64,000 nucleotides of DNA from Burkholderia anthina (GTDB taxonomy: Bacteria > Pseudomonadota > Gammaproteobacteria > Burkholderiales > Burkholderiaceae): contig NZ_CABVLY010000034.1 of assembly GCF_902498995.1 (NCBI RefSeq), forward strand, positions 1 to 64,000, written 5' to 3'. The notes beneath the pieces were generated by a model. The model did not search any database and was not told where the DNA came from. It saw only the letters and a program-made list of their open reading frames with translations. Shown one piece after another: positions 8,809 to 16,910 of this stretch (its first letter is position 1; each line of letters starts with the position of its first letter). The position numbers and the translations under genes were made by a program.

Positions 8809-8829
8809 ACACAAATTCATTGTGTGAAT
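8809..8829. promoter_or_regulatory. Candidate operator, overlapping palindromes upstream of the SBF-like transporter
   Basis: ACACAA-N5-TTGTGT (8809-8825) is a perfect inverted repeat, and the shifted pair ATTCA-N5-TGAAT (8815-8829) is another. They lie 76-96 bp upstream of the transporter ATG at 8733. No regulator gene is adjacent, so the binding protein is unknown. Confidence 0.35.
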
Positions 8830-8941
8830 CGATTAATGAATCAGGTGCATATCGGGGCGCCTGTTCGCACAGGCCGCCGGTGCGCGCAACGGCAGAAGAA
8901 TGTTCTGTCACGATCGCCCCCGGAAGTGAAAAAACCTAGCA

Positions 8942-8956
8942 GTAACATGGTGTTAC
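8942..8956. promoter_or_regulatory. Candidate operator GTAACA-TGG-TGTTAC
   Basis: A perfect 15-bp palindrome with 6-bp arms and a 3-bp centre, 124 bp upstream of the Gly-rich protein start. It may be a regulator site for either divergent gene. Chance occurrence cannot be excluded. Confidence 0.25.
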
Positions 8957-9079
8957 ACCGATGCCCGCGACATAACACTTTTTGGCTCGACACCGTTTCG
9001 GGCCGCTCATAAATTACTGCTGAAAGGCTTGCGTTGGCCGGGAACAGTCGGCAGCGCACCGCAACAGGCACTGAATGTG

Positions 9080-9565
9080 ATGACGGAACGGGTGAAACTG
9101 AAGGTCGGACGATGGGTGGCAGGCGCGCTGTGCGCGCTGCTGATGCCGCTCGCGCTCGCCCAGCCGCCGCATGGCGGCGGCCGTGCGTTCGGCGGCCACG
9201 GTTTCGGCGGCGGCGACATGCGCGCGTACGGCCAGCCGGCCGGCGGCGCGCAGGTCTGGCGCCGCGCGGTGCCGCCGGGCGGCGCCCGTGCCGGCGGCGT
9301 GAGCGGCTACGGTTCGCGCTGGGGCCTGCGCCCGACGCCGTCCTACGGCCACTACGCCGCACAAAGCCCGTATCGCCCGATCAGCGCCGATTCGCGCCAG
9401 ATGCCGCGCCCGCCGGGCGGCGGCAACGTGCCGCTGCGCGCCGGCTCGATCCGCGCCGACGTCGCGCGCTACAACGAGGAGCGCGGCGGCCGTCCGATGC
9501 CGCCGCCCCGCTCGCAGGAAGAGCCTGCGCACTCGCCGTTTTTCTCCCCGTTCTACCGAAACTGA
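9080..9565 (+). CDS. Exported Gly/Pro-rich hypothetical protein, 161 aa
   Basis: The protein starts MTERVKLKVGRW and has a Sec signal peptide (hydrophobic VAGALCALLMPLALAQ, cleavage likely after Ala-Leu-Ala). The mature part is rich in Gly, Arg and Pro (PHGGGRAFGGHGFGGGD; later PRPPGGGNVPLR), with no catalytic motif and probably disordered. It ends SPFFSPFYRN. The ATG at 9080 was chosen over an upstream TTG at 9029 because the signal peptide then has normal form. No family recognised; probably periplasmic or surface-associated. Confidence 0.6.
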   Translation: MTERVKLKVGRWVAGALCALLMPLALAQPPHGGGRAFGGHGFGGGDMRAYGQPAGGAQVWRRAVPPGGARAGGVSGYGSRWGLRPTPSYGHYAAQSPYRPISADSRQMPRPPGGGNVPLRAGSIRADVARYNEERGGRPMPPPRSQEEPAHSPFFSPFYRN

Positions 9566-9910
9566 GCGCCCCGCGCGCTCGTCCCCCCGCCGGCTGATGC
9601 GAATTCGCCACAGTCGCGCATAGATTTCCGCTGATTTTCCCGCCGCATTGCGCTATCTTTCGCGCCCGGCCCGCGCACGCCAGGCGGCCATCCCGCCGCG
9701 TGCCCGCACCGCGCGGGGCCGCCGCGCCGCGTCGGGCCATGCAGGAATTCCGCGAAGTTAATGCTGCCGCTATACCCGCAATAAGTGTGCGCAATTTTGA
9801 CCGGACAAATGATCCGTAAAGATGGCTGCGCCCCATACGACGCTAGCACTCGGCTCCAAAAAACAACGCTCGCGCCACTTATCGACAATTCGACAAAACC
9901 TGGAGATCCC
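9566..9910. other. Intergenic region upstream of the porin
   Basis: No gene seen in these 345 bases. They must hold the porin promoter, but I could not identify a clear hexamer pair. A TTGACC at about 9798 has no good -10 partner. A TGGAGA ribosome site lies just before the porin ATG. Confidence 0.35.
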
Positions 9911-10987
9911 ATGAAAGCATTCGCTCGCCGTGCGTCCCGCACGTCCGTCAAGCTGATCGCCGCAGCCGCCTGCGTGGCGGCCACCGCACCCGTCCATGCG
10001 CAGTCGAGCGTGTCGCTCTACGGTCAGGTCGACGAATGGGTCGGCGCCACCAAGTTCCCGGGCGGCGATCGCGCATGGAACGTGGGCGGCGGCGGGATGT
10101 CGACGTCGTACTGGGGCATGCACGGCGCCGAGGATCTGGGTGGCGGCTACAAGGCGATCTTCACGCTGGAAAGCTTCTTCCGCGCACAGAACGGCCAGTA
10201 CGGCCGCTTCCAGGGCGACACGTTCTTCGCGCGCAACGCGTATGTCGGCATCAGCTCGCCGTACGGCACGGTGACGGCAGGCCGTCTGACGACGCACCTG
10301 TTCCTGTCGACGATCCTGTTCAACCCGTTCTACGATTCGTACACCTTCTCGCCGATGGTGTACCACGTGTTCCTCGGCCTCGGGACGTACCCGACCTATC
10401 CGAGCGACCAGGGTGCGGTCGGCGATTCGGGCTGGAACAACGCGCTGTCGTACACGTCGCCTTCGTTCGGCGGCCTGAATTTCGGCGCGATGTATGCGCT
10501 CGGCAACCAGGCGGGCGACAACCGCTCGAAGAAGTGGAGCGCGCAGTTCAACTATGCAAACGGTCCGTTCGCGGCAACGGCCGTCTACCAGTACGTGAAC
10601 TTCAACAACGGCCCGCAGGATCTGAGCGCGCTGGTGGCCGGCATGAAGAGCCAGGGCATCGCGCTGGTCGGTGCAACCTACGACCTGAAGGTCGTGAAGC
10701 TGTTCGGCCAGTACATGTACACGAAGAACGACCAGGTGGCGGGCAGCTGGCACGTGAACACCGCGCAGGGCGGCGTGTCGGTGCCGCTCGGCGTCGGCAA
10801 CGCGATGGCGTCGTACGCGTACTCGCGCGACGCGGGCGGCCTCGACCAGACTCGCCAGACCTGGGCCGTCGGCTACGACTATCCGCTGTCCAAGCGCACG
10901 GACGTCTACGCGGCGTACATGAACGACCACATCAGCGGCCTGTCGAGCGGCAACACGTTCGGCGCCGGCATCCGCGCGAAGTTCTGA
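9911..10987 (+). CDS. Gram-negative general porin (Burkholderia type)
   Basis: A 358-residue outer-membrane trimeric porin. It has a Sec signal peptide (MKAFARRASRTSVKLIAAAA, cleaved after VHAQ), then the typical first strand SSVSLYGQVDEW, the GMHGAEDLGGGYKAIFTLES segment, FARNAYVGISSPYGTVTAGR around the constriction loop, and a terminal strand ending in Phe (FGAGIRAKF), the outer-membrane assembly signal. It is slightly shorter than the 370-390 residues usual for this family. Codon bias is strong (many AAC, AAG, TTC), consistent with high expression. A terminator follows at 11047-11075. Confidence 0.94.
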   Translation: MKAFARRASRTSVKLIAAAACVAATAPVHAQSSVSLYGQVDEWVGATKFPGGDRAWNVGGGGMSTSYWGMHGAEDLGGGYKAIFTLESFFRAQNGQYGRFQGDTFFARNAYVGISSPYGTVTAGRLTTHLFLSTILFNPFYDSYTFSPMVYHVFLGLGTYPTYPSDQGAVGDSGWNNALSYTSPSFGGLNFGAMYALGNQAGDNRSKKWSAQFNYANGPFAATAVYQYVNFNNGPQDLSALVAGMKSQGIALVGATYDLKVVKLFGQYMYTKNDQVAGSWHVNTAQGGVSVPLGVGNAMASYAYSRDAGGLDQTRQTWAVGYDYPLSKRTDVYAAYMNDHISGLSSGNTFGAGIRAKF

Positions 10988-11046
10988 CGATTCGTTCGCC
11001 GCACGCGCGCTTCGCGCGTCCGGCCTGACGGTTTTCCGCCTCCAAG

Positions 11047-11075
11047 ACGGCGCCGCCATCCGCGGCGCCGTTTTG
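11047..11075 (+). terminator. Rho-independent terminator of the porin gene
   Basis: ACGGCGCCGC (11047-11056), loop CATCC, GCGGCGCCGT (11062-11071), then TTTTG. It is a 10-bp perfect stem 60 bases after the porin stop. Confidence 0.85.
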
Positions 11076-11156
11076 CCTTTGTTGACCTTTTTATTTCCTC
11101 GCCTTTGTTACCCTATCTCGTAATTGCATGATTCCCAGGAATTGCGAGCTAGTTCG

Positions 11157-12119
11157 ATGGATACCCTCGTCAGCATGAATGTGTTTCGCTACGTCGTCGA
11201 AGTGGGCAGCTTCGTCGGCGCGGCCGAGCGCATGCAGATGTCGGCCGCGATGGCGAGCAAGCACGTGATGCATCTCGAGCAGCAGCTCGGCGCGCGGCTG
11301 CTGCATCGCACGACACGACGTGTCGCGCCGACCGAGGCGGGACGCGAATACTATGAGCGCCTCGTGCAGGCGCTGTCGGAACTCGACGAAGCCGGGCAGG
11401 CGGTCGGCGCCGCGAGCGTCGTGCCGCAGGGCCGATTGCGCGTGACGTCGCTGTCCGCGTTCGGCTTGCGGCACGTGATGCAGGCGGTCACCGATTACGC
11501 GGGCCGCTTCCCCGACGTGACCGTCGACATGACGCTGTCCGATCGCGTGGTCGACCTCATCGAGGAAGGCTACGACGTCGCGGTGCGCGCGGCGCCGAAC
11601 GGCTTGAAGTCGTCGTCGCTGGTCGCGCGGCAGATCGCGACCGCGCACATCCTGCTGGTCGCGTCGCCCGAGTATCTCGAGAAGCACGGCACGCCCCAGA
11701 CGATCGCCGATCTCGCGCATCACAACTACCTGCGTCGCGATTCGAATTCGACGATGCTCGATTCGCTCGTGATCGATGCGGCCGCCGCGTCGCGCGTGAA
11801 CCTGAACGGCAACCTGATCGTGAACCATCTCGAAGGGCTGCGCGCGGCCGTGCTCGCGGGCGCGGGCATCGCGCTGCTCGGCACCGAGGTGGTCGGCGAC
11901 GACATCGAGTCGGGCCGGCTCGTGCCGGTGCTGCTCGATTCGGTGCCGCCGCACGAAGCGCCGATCTACGCGGTGTACGCGAGCCGCCGTCACGTGTCCG
12001 CGAAGGTGCGTTCGTTCGTCGACTTCCTCGCCGCGCGTTTCGAAGGGCAGTCGCTGTGCCCGTCGATCGAATCGCGCCTGCGCGTGCTGCCGATCACGCG
12101 GATCAAGCGCGCGGGCTGA
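11157..12119 (+). CDS. LysR-family transcriptional regulator
   Basis: A 320-residue regulator. The winged helix-turn-helix covers residues 1-60 (MNVFRYVVEVGSFVGAAERM, then SKHVMHLEQQLGARLLHRTT), followed by a two-lobed substrate-binding domain with the late motif LAGAGIALLGTEVV. It belongs to the large LysR group seen in Burkholderia whose members often control adjacent oxidoreductase or porin genes. The ATG at 11157 gives the standard start; an upstream TTG-type start would add 11 residues. It shares a bidirectional terminator with the convergent nitronate monooxygenase gene. Target unknown. Confidence 0.92.
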   Translation: MDTLVSMNVFRYVVEVGSFVGAAERMQMSAAMASKHVMHLEQQLGARLLHRTTRRVAPTEAGREYYERLVQALSELDEAGQAVGAASVVPQGRLRVTSLSAFGLRHVMQAVTDYAGRFPDVTVDMTLSDRVVDLIEEGYDVAVRAAPNGLKSSSLVARQIATAHILLVASPEYLEKHGTPQTIADLAHHNYLRRDSNSTMLDSLVIDAAAASRVNLNGNLIVNHLEGLRAAVLAGAGIALLGTEVVGDDIESGRLVPVLLDSVPPHEAPIYAVYASRRHVSAKVRSFVDFLAARFEGQSLCPSIESRLRVLPITRIKRAG

Positions 12120-12149
12120 CCGGCGGCTGCCGCGCCGCGAGCGGGCATG

Positions 12150-12184
12150 AAAAAAGCGCGAGCCATTGCGGTTCGCGCTTTTTT
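12150..12184. terminator. Bidirectional terminator between LysR and nitronate monooxygenase genes
   Basis: GCGCGAGCC (12156-12164) pairs with GGTTCGCGC (12170-12178) with one G-T wobble. The stem is flanked by A6 on the left and T6 on the right, so it can terminate both convergent genes. Confidence 0.85.
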
Positions 12185-12239
12185 GTTTTGTCGGGCCGCA
12201 TGCGCGGCGGCGGCGGAACAACCCGCCGCCATCTCTGCG

Positions 12240-13199
12240 TCAGCGCGGGATCCCGAGCCGCGCCTTCGCGTCGTCGTATTCGCGCTTCAGCCGCTCGACG
12301 AGCGCGCCGACGCTCGGCAGGTCGTCCATCAGGCCGACGCCCTGGCCGGCACCCCAGATGTCCTTCCACGCCTTCGTCTTGTCGCCGCCGAAATTCATCT
12401 TCGACTTGTCGGATTCCGGCAGGGCGTCCGGATCGAGACCGGCTTTCTCGATGCTCTCGCGGATGTAGTTGCCGTGCACGCCGGTGAAGAGGTTCGTATA
12501 GATGATGTCGGACGATTTCGCGTTGACGATCGCGTGCTTGTAGTCCTCGACCGCGTGTGCTTCCTGCGTCGCGATGAAGCGCGTGCCCATGTACGCGAGG
12601 TCGGCGCCCATCGCCTGCGCGGCGAGGATCGAGCCGCCGTTCGCGATCGAGCCGGACAGTACGATCGGGCCGTCGAACATCTTGCGCACTTCGCCGACGA
12701 GCGCGAACGGCGAGGTCGTGCCCGCGTGGCCGCCGGCACCGGCGGCCACCAGGATCAGCCCGTCGACGCCGGCCTCGAGCGCCTTCTGCGCATGGCGCAG
12801 GTTGATCACGTCGTGCAGCACGATGCCGCCGTAGCTGTGCACCGCGTCGACGATCTCGCGCGCCGGTGCGCGCAGGCTCGTGATGAAGATCGGCACCTTG
12901 TGCTCGACGCACACCCGCACGTCATGCTCGAGCCGTACGTTGGACTGGTGGACGATCTGGTTGACCGCGATCGGGCCGATCACCGCGTCCGGGTGCTTCG
13001 CCTTGTGGTCGGCGAGCTCGGACTGGATCTGCGTGAGCCATTCGTCCAGCAGTTCGGCCGGACGGGCGTTGAGCGCGGGGAACGAACCGACGATGCCCGC
13101 CTTGCACTGCGCGAGCACGAGTTCGGGATAGCTGACGATGAACATCGGCGACGCGATGACGGGCAGCGTCAGGTTCTGCAGGACGGCGGGCAATGCCAT
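12240..13199 (-). CDS. Nitronate monooxygenase family protein (2-nitropropane dioxygenase-like)
   Basis: A 319-residue FMN-dependent TIM-barrel enzyme that oxidises alkyl nitronates, cytoplasmic. Family-typical parts are the N-terminal substrate/FMN strand LPVIASPMFIVS (13-24), the glycine-rich phosphate loop LVAAGAGGHAGTTSPFAL (about 150-167), and SGSIANGGSILAAQAMGADLAYMGTRF over two segments (residues about 183-209). A GGAGAC ribosome site precedes the ATG at 13199. It stands alone with its own terminator. The physiological substrate (propionate-3-nitronate or another nitro compound) is not determinable from sequence. Confidence 0.9.
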   Translation of the reverse strand: MALPAVLQNLTLPVIASPMFIVSYPELVLAQCKAGIVGSFPALNARPAELLDEWLTQIQSELADHKAKHPDAVIGPIAVNQIVHQSNVRLEHDVRVCVEHKVPIFITSLRAPAREIVDAVHSYGGIVLHDVINLRHAQKALEAGVDGLILVAAGAGGHAGTTSPFALVGEVRKMFDGPIVLSGSIANGGSILAAQAMGADLAYMGTRFIATQEAHAVEDYKHAIVNAKSSDIIYTNLFTGVHGNYIRESIEKAGLDPDALPESDKSKMNFGGDKTKAWKDIWGAGQGVGLMDDLPSVGALVERLKREYDDAKARLGIPR

Positions 13200-13477
13200 G
13201 TGTTGTCTCCAGTCTCGAGGGGCGGCCGGAAGCGGCGCGGTCGCGCCGACGCCGGCTTCATGCTTGGCGATCGAACGGTATATCGAGTGTAGCTGCGCGA
13301 CGGCACGTCCATATTAATACGAACGGTCGTGCGATTCTACGCGAGCTTAACAAAATGCGCGGCGTGGCGACAATCGAGGGAGTGTTCTCTTTCTAGGTTT
13401 TCGGCTATCTACCGCGCGCTGAACGGGGTCGGGCGCTCCTACAATAATCGCCATAACAAACCAACGAGAAACAAACC

Positions 13478-14374
13478 ATGTCGTTTGAGGCGTTTGCACC
13501 GTTTCGCGTGACGGTGCAGGACACCGACATCTTCGGTGTCAAAGGAGGCGCGGGGCCGCCGCTTCTGCTGCTGCACGGCTATCCGCAGACCCACATGATC
13601 TGGCATCGCGTCGCCGCGACGCTGGCCAACCATTTCACGGTGATCGCGACCGACTTGCGCGGCTACGGCGCGTCGGGCAAGCCGCCGAGCGACGCGCGGC
13701 ATGCGCCTTATTCGAAACGCGCGATGGCGGCCGACCAGGTCGCCGTGATGCGGCATTTCGGCTTCGGGCAATTCCACGTGTGCGCGCACGATCGCGGCGC
13801 GCGCGTGGCGCACCGGCTCGCGCTCGATCACCCGGCGGCCGTCGAGCGGATGATGCTGCTCGACATCGCGCCGACGCTCGCGATGTACGAGCAAACCGAC
13901 CGCGCGTTCGCGACCGCGTATTTCCACTGGTTCTTCCTGATCCAGCCGGAGCCGCTGCCCGAATCGCTGATCGAAGGCCGTACCGACGCGTACATCGAGC
14001 GCGTGATGGGCAACCGTTCGGCCGGGCTCGCGCCGTTCGCGCCGGAAGCGCTCGCCGCCTATCGCGCCGCGCTCGCGCAGCCGGGCGCCGTGCATGCGAT
14101 GTGCGAGGACTACCGCGCGTCGGCGACGATCGATCTCGAACACGACCGCGCGGATCTCGAGCGCGGCAACAAGCTCGCGTGTCCGCTGCGCGTGCTGTGG
14201 GGCGCGAACGGGATCGTCGGCCGGTGCTTCGATCCGCTCGACGAATGGCGGCGGGTCGCGCGCGATGTGAGCGGCCGCGCGCTCGAGTGCGGGCACTACA
14301 TTCCGGAAGAGGCGCCCGTCGCGCTGATCGACGAACTGCTCGCGTTCTTCGAGGCGCGCGACGCGGCCGCGTAA
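13478..14374 (+). CDS. Alpha/beta hydrolase, probable fluoroacetate/haloacetate dehalogenase
   Basis: A 298-residue alpha/beta hydrolase. Every catalytic residue described for fluoroacetate dehalogenase of Rhodopseudomonas (RPA1163) can be placed: nucleophile Asp105 in HDRGAR (family D110), substrate-carboxylate arginines Arg106 and Arg109 (R111, R114), Asp129 (D134), halide-pocket His150-Trp151 (H155-W156) and Tyr212 (Y219), and catalytic His273 (H280). Spacing is constant at 5 then 7 residues. The enzyme would hydrolyse haloacetates to glycolate. Burkholderia sp. FA1 has a well-studied member. Upstream it is divergent from the nitronate monooxygenase gene; downstream it converges on an Lrp-type regulator. 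Function is inferred from residues only. Confidence 0.85.
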   Translation: MSFEAFAPFRVTVQDTDIFGVKGGAGPPLLLLHGYPQTHMIWHRVAATLANHFTVIATDLRGYGASGKPPSDARHAPYSKRAMAADQVAVMRHFGFGQFHVCAHDRGARVAHRLALDHPAAVERMMLLDIAPTLAMYEQTDRAFATAYFHWFFLIQPEPLPESLIEGRTDAYIERVMGNRSAGLAPFAPEALAAYRAALAQPGAVHAMCEDYRASATIDLEHDRADLERGNKLACPLRVLWGANGIVGRCFDPLDEWRRVARDVSGRALECGHYIPEEAPVALIDELLAFFEARDAAA

Positions 14375-14413
14375 GCGGCGCCGGCGGCGCGGCGTGTTCC
14401 GTGCGTGCGGCGT

Positions 14414-14905
14414 TCAGCGGTGCGCGGCGTCGCCGTCGGCGAGGGGCGGCAGGCGGCGCGGCACGGGTGTCGATTTCACGATCGCCGTGCTCGTTTCCGC
14501 CCGCTCGGTCACCTTCGCGAGGATGTCGTCGAGGTGTTCGATCGTGCGCAGGTAGAGCCGGCAGATGAAACAGTCGTCGCCGGTCACCTTGTCGCATTCG
14601 ACGAATTCCGGAATCCGGCGCAACACTTCCTCGACCAGATGCAGCTGCCCCGGCAGCGGTTTCACGCGGACGATCGCCTGCAGCGTGTAGCCGAGCGCGC
14701 GCGGATCGAGCTCGACGGTGAAGCCGGCGATCACGCCTTGCGCCTCGAGCCGCCGTACGCGCTCGGCGGTGGCGGGCGCCGACAGCCCGATCTGCCGCGC
14801 GAGTTCGCTGGTCGCGATGCGCGCGTCCTCGGCGAGTGCGGCGAGGATCGCGCGGTCGGTTGCGTCGAGCGACGCGACGGCAGGCGGGGGAAGGCGTTTT
14901 GGCAT
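14414..14905 (-). CDS. Lrp/AsnC-family transcriptional regulator
   Basis: A 163-residue feast/famine regulator. The helix-turn-helix is near residues 13-62 (DATDRAILAALAEDARIATS, then LSAPATAERVRRLEAQGVI), followed by the RAM/AsnC effector domain (GYTLQAIVRVKPLPGQL; VTGDDCFICRLYLRTIEHLD). It is divergent from the EamA exporter gene, with 110 bp between, and most likely regulates that exporter in response to an amino acid. No obvious Lrp palindrome was identified in the spacer. Confidence 0.92.
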   Translation of the reverse strand: MPKRLPPPAVASLDATDRAILAALAEDARIATSELARQIGLSAPATAERVRRLEAQGVIAGFTVELDPRALGYTLQAIVRVKPLPGQLHLVEEVLRRIPEFVECDKVTGDDCFICRLYLRTIEHLDDILAKVTERAETSTAIVKSTPVPRRLPPLADGDAAHR

Positions 14906-15015
14906 GATCGCTTTGCTTTCGAAGGTGAATCGGCTATTTCACTTTAGTTTAGCCGTGGAAGCGCGGAAGGCAAGTTTCTAGAATCGAAGTCATTCTCTCT
15001 CGTCAAACGGAGTCC

Positions 15016-15921
15016 ATGATGGCCTCGAACGAAACCCGCCGCGGCGCCGCCGAGATGGTCGTCGCGATGATGATGTCCGGCACGATCGGCTGGCTCGTGA
15101 TGTCGTCGCAGCAGCCGCTCACCAATGTCGTGTTCTTCCGCTGCCTGTTCGGGGCGGCGACGCTCGCGATCGTCTGCGCGGCGCTCGGCTTCCTGCGCCG
15201 CTCGCTGTTCTCGCCGCGCATGCTCGCGCTCGCGACGCTCGGCAGCGTCGCGATCGTCGCGAACTGGCTGCTGCTGTTCGCCGCGTATTCGCGCGCGTCG
15301 ATCTCGATGGCGACCGCCGTCTACAACACGCAGCCGTTCATGCTCGTCGCGCTCGGCGCGATCGTGTTCCGCGAACGGATCGGCGCGTCGACGATCGCGT
15401 GGCTCGCGCTCGCCTTCGTCGGTCTCGTGTGCGTGGTGCGCGTCGAGCCGGCCGTGCTCGCGGTGCCGGGCGAATATCTCGAAGGCGTCGCGCTGTCGCT
15501 CGGGGCCGCATTCCTGTACGCGGTGTCGTCGATCGTCACGAAGCATCTGAAGGGCACGCCGCCGCACCTGCTCGCGCTGCTGCAGGCCGGCCTCGGCATC
15601 GTGCTGCTCGCGCCGTTCGCGCACTTCGGCACGTTGCCCGCGACGCCCGCGCAGTGGCTCGATCTCGTCGTGCTCGGCGTCGTGAACACGGGGCTGATGT
15701 ACGTGCTGCTGTACGGCGCGATCCAGAAGCTGCCGGTCGCGATGACGGGCGCACTGTCGTTCGTCTATCCGGTCGTCGCGATCATCGTCGATCACGTCGC
15801 GTTCGGGCAGACGCTCGCGTGGACGCAGGTGTTCGGCGCGCTCCTGATCCTGCTCGCGGCGGCCGGCGTGAACCTCGGCTGGCGCATCGTGCCCGCGCGT
15901 CGCGCGGCGGTCCGCAACTGA
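15016..15921 (+). CDS. EamA/DMT-family transporter
   Basis: A 301-residue inner-membrane protein with ten hydrophobic segments in two EamA repeats (about residues 12-140 and 155-290), normal for drug/metabolite exporters. Two adjacent ATGs start the frame; GGAG at 15009-15012 is 3 bases from the first and 6 from the second (15019), so the second may be used. The gene is divergent from an Lrp/AsnC regulator, the common arrangement for amino-acid exporters of this family. Substrate is therefore likely an amino acid or derivative, by inference. Confidence 0.9.
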   Translation: MMASNETRRGAAEMVVAMMMSGTIGWLVMSSQQPLTNVVFFRCLFGAATLAIVCAALGFLRRSLFSPRMLALATLGSVAIVANWLLLFAAYSRASISMATAVYNTQPFMLVALGAIVFRERIGASTIAWLALAFVGLVCVVRVEPAVLAVPGEYLEGVALSLGAAFLYAVSSIVTKHLKGTPPHLLALLQAGLGIVLLAPFAHFGTLPATPAQWLDLVVLGVVNTGLMYVLLYGAIQKLPVAMTGALSFVYPVVAIIVDHVAFGQTLAWTQVFGALLILLAAAGVNLGWRIVPARRAAVRN

Positions 15922-16073
15922 AACGCGCGTGCGGTTCGGTTTGCCGCTACGGGTCGCCGCCAAGGCTCGCCGGCACGGTGTGTCGGGGCGGCGGCCGGGC
16001 AGGGCGATTGCGCGCGGGGGGCCTGCGCGCATGCGTGAAAAATGCCGTAAGAAGTTGTAGGGAAACACCCGAT

Positions 16074-16091
16074 GCGACGCTGCAGCGTCGC
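16074..16091. repeat. 18-bp perfect palindrome
   Basis: GCGACGCTG at 16074-16082 followed directly by its reverse complement CAGCGTCGC at 16083-16091, with no spacer. It sits just ahead of a TATGAT hexamer (16095-16100) and may be an operator or a cruciform-forming site. Confidence 0.5.
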
Positions 16092-16094
16092 TCG

Positions 16095-16178
16095 TATGAT
16101 GCGGGCTGTGACGTTGATCACGTTCACAGGATTCCGATCTCGATGCCGTTCGCCCGTGAGGCTGAACGGCTTTTTTTT
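16095..16178 (+). ncRNA. Candidate small RNA ending in an intrinsic terminator
   Basis: Between the EamA gene (ends 15921) and the convergent DUF1289 gene lies an orphan plus-strand terminator at 16145-16178, 224 bases beyond the nearest upstream stop. Ahead of it are a palindrome, a TATGAT -10-like hexamer (16095-16100) and TGTGA-N6-TCAC starting at about 16107. A transcript of roughly 70 nt from about 16107 to 16178 would have the form of a small RNA. The alternative is a long 3' UTR of the EamA gene. No -35 was found, so this is tentative. Confidence 0.25.
16145..16178 (+). terminator. Rho-independent terminator
   Basis: GCCGTTC (16145-16151) pairs with GAACGGC (16164-16170), followed by eight Ts. 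It serves either the EamA gene or the candidate small RNA. Confidence 0.8.
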
Positions 16179-16383
16179 ATGCGCCGCTTCCCGCGAGCAG
16201 GCGCCGCCGCGCATCGAGACGCGCGAGCAGCGTGCGCCTCGCATCGTCGTCCGACGCCCGCCAGCCCTTGATTTCGTCGCGCGTGCGCAGGCAGCCCGCG
16301 CACCAGTCGGTACGCGGGTCGATCCTGCATACGTTCGTGCACGGCGATGCGACCGTGCCGGCCGTTACCGGTGCGTCGCTCAT
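16177..16383 (-). CDS. DUF1289 domain-containing protein
   Basis: A 68-residue protein with the DUF1289 pattern SPCTNVCRIDPRTDWCAGC, then RTRDEIKGW; its four Cys suggest metal binding. The ATG at 16383 overlaps the YbaK gene stop by 4 bp (ATGA), so it is coupled to that gene. The longer upstream frame is a shadow of the YbaK gene. Function unknown. Confidence 0.88.
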   Translation of the reverse strand: MSDAPVTAGTVASPCTNVCRIDPRTDWCAGCLRTRDEIKGWRASDDDARRTLLARLDARRRLLAGSGA

Positions 16384-16886
16384 GCGTCGTTGCGCAGCGC
16401 GACGTCCGCGACCGGCGCGCCCGTCAGCGACACGAGTTCGGCCGGCGACAGGTTGAACACCGCATGCGGATGGCCGGCGGCCGCCCACAGGCTGTCGAGC
16501 TCGAGCAGGTCGGCATCGATCAGCACGACCGGTTCGACCAGATGACCGATCGGGCACACGCCGCCGATCGCATAGCCGGTGTTGTCGCGCACGAACTTCG
16601 CATCCGCGCGGCCGACCGCGCCGACCTGGGCGGCGACTTTCTTCTCGTCGACACGGTTCACGCCGCTCGCGACGACGAGCACCGGCGCGCCGTCCGACTC
16701 ACGGCGAAACAGGATCGATTTCGCGATCTGCGCGACCGAGCAGCCGAGCCCGGCCGCGGCCTCGGCCGAGGTCTTGCCGGTTTCGGCGAGCATCACGATG
16801 CCTTTCGCGTGGCCGCGCTCGCGCAGCAGCAGCGCGACGCGTCGCGCGGAATCGGGGAGGGAGTCGAATGAAGCGGGTGTCGTCAT
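16380..16886 (-). CDS. YbaK/EbsC-family aminoacyl-tRNA deacylase
   Basis: A 168-residue YbaK/ProX-like protein that would hydrolyse mischarged tRNA (for example Cys- or Ala-tRNA-Pro) in trans. Lys56 in VAQIAKSILF corresponds to the conserved YbaK lysine (K46). The family segment GYAIGGVCPIGH is present at about 104-115. It lies between HMG-CoA lyase (24 bp upstream) and DUF1289 (4-bp overlap downstream), suggesting one transcription unit. Which tRNA it edits cannot be told from sequence. Confidence 0.9.
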   Translation of the reverse strand: MTTPASFDSLPDSARRVALLLRERGHAKGIVMLAETGKTSAEAAAGLGCSVAQIAKSILFRRESDGAPVLVVASGVNRVDEKKVAAQVGAVGRADAKFVRDNTGYAIGGVCPIGHLVEPVVLIDADLLELDSLWAAAGHPHAVFNLSPAELVSLTGAPVADVALRNDA

Positions 16887-16910
16887 GGGGGCAGTCCGTG
16901 AAAGTCGAAG

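Larger units (their letters stand above)
8734..9079. other. Divergent intergenic region, SBF-like transporter / Gly-rich protein
   Basis: No gene seen. The stretch 8790-9020 is an AT-rich island. It contains the palindromes described separately at 8809-8829 and 8942-8956, and presumably the promoters of both flanking genes. No convincing sigma-70 hexamer pair was identified. Confidence 0.4.

Noticed and set aside
7595..9012. Long plus-strand frames opposite the SBF-like transporter gene
   Set aside because: Composition is Arg/His-rich antisense shadow; the minus-strand frame has clear membrane segments and family motifs.
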